Both the position numbers and the translations under genes were made by a program. Positions 63,221 to 64,000 of a DNA stretch of 64,000 nt are shown in pieces. The DNA lies in contig NC_085128.1 of assembly GCF_030269925.1 (NCBI RefSeq), positions 10,108,501 to 10,172,500 of the forward strand, written 5' to 3'. Numbering within the stretch: the stretch's first letter is position 1; the number at the start of each line of letters is the position of its first letter. The notes beneath the pieces are model-generated. The model made no database searches. It was given only the letters and a program-made list of their open reading frames with translations, and was not told the origin of the DNA. The DNA is from Bombyx mori. Lineage: Eukaryota; Arthropoda; Insecta; Lepidoptera; Bombycidae.

Positions 63221-64000
63221 CACACAACATTAAGATAATACATAGTAGACATCCCTTGCGGTTTTACCTGCGTTTTTGTAATTCCTAGGTAATGAAAAAC
63301 GCTGTATTTCATGGGGATAAAGAGTTGCTCCTGTCTCTTGTGCACAGGGTATCTGTGTTTTCGTAGATACGTTTGTACGTAAAATCTCGAATCAGAGAAC
63401 ACACTCATATTTTAGCAGATATACCAGCACAACCAACTCAATTACCATTATATAAAAGCGTCCCATGTGTTATTTCAGGTTAAGAAATGGCGTGCCATAA
63501 TTTTATGCAAATAATTTTGGGCGTTTTTGCGTAATTGAGTCAAACTTAATTTTCCCATTTTTAAGTTTATATTAAATATAACTTTAAGTTAACTGCTCAA
63601 CCACTCATTTATGAGCCGAGTGAAACAGAATGCTTATAACAGCACCATAGACTCGTAAACATCATTGGGTGATTTAATACTGCGTAGGTGGCGCTGCTAA
63701 TAAAAGCTCACGTGTGAAACGACGTGTGAAAAGACTCAAGGATAAGTGGGCTCAAAGCCTAAACAAATACAAACACGAATAAAATCTAAATAGTAGATTT
63801 AGTATTGTTGCTTCTTTTCCCTTTTTACGTGAACCGTATTTAATTTATTGTTAATCGATCTATTGTATCATGTATACGGAATCGCGTTGTTTTACGGATA
63901 TGTGCTTAAAATGTGTCTTTCGTTTGATGCTGTGTTATATACAGTTATTAACGACGGAACTTTGAAAAAATACTTAAACTAAGGTCTTTTTTTTAAATGA
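63221..64000. other. AT-rich sequence, nothing recognised
   Basis: No feature that I can support to the window edge. Confidence 0.35.

Overview
This window reads as a gene-poor, transposon-dense stretch of a silkworm-type lepidopteran genome (Bombyx mori or a close relative). The diagnosis rests on many copies of what I recognise as the Bm1 SINE and of a BMC1-like LINE tail, plus jockey-, R1- and RTE-clade LINEs, several lepidopteran Helitron families and a tRNA-headed SINE. The names Bm1 and BMC1 are from memory; no database was searched. There is no bacterial gene organisation, operon, CRISPR array or rRNA gene.

Layout. 0-4.7 kb: AT-rich DNA with Bm1 copies, one of which was hit by three other retroelement insertions (1.85-2.67 kb), and a Helitron-like repeat (3.25-3.48 kb). 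5.16-8.8 kb: a minus-strand BMC1-like LINE with an uninterrupted 1,058-codon endonuclease/reverse transcriptase ORF. 8.8-30 kb: AT-rich DNA with SINE and LINE tails, an RTE C-terminus (10.4 kb), a LINE tail with a 12-bp target duplication (11.1 kb), a CR1-like RT remnant (17.4 kb), and at 19.4-20.5 kb a BMC1-like remnant with an inverted 5' piece, a nested R1-like tail and an exact 169-bp tandem duplication. 30-40 kb: R1-clade C-terminus, a fold-back repeat, jockey tail, tRNA-SINEs, BMC1 tails (one grown into a 5 x 21 bp array). 40.6-40.94 kb: the only plausible host coding exon. 41-49 kb: Bm1 copies, a Helitron nested in a Helitron with a full-length Bm1 inside, a small hAT element with a perfect 8-bp duplication, another Helitron. 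50.4-53.8 kb: a young jockey-clade LINE with an intact 960-codon ORF2, a poly(A) tail of about 75 and an 11-bp target duplication. 54.5-55.6 kb: a 5'-truncated R1-clade LINE with a 15-bp duplication. 56-64 kb: RTE fragments, a Helitron, a jockey-family tail and a diverged segmental duplication.

How the parts relate. Two LINE copies (5.2-8.4 kb and 50.6-53.5 kb) still encode complete-looking replication enzymes and most other repeats look like passengers or relics. Bm1 tails resemble the BMC1 tail, as expected if the SINE borrows that LINE's machinery. The most interesting signals are RNA structures in LINE 3' ends: an H-type pseudoknot shared by two jockey-type families, with compensatory changes in both stems, and a tRNA T-arm-like hairpin in R1-type 3' ends whose stem covaries among copies.

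Limits: boundaries of old repeats are approximate; intron/exon calls rest only on splice-site and coding-pattern inspection.
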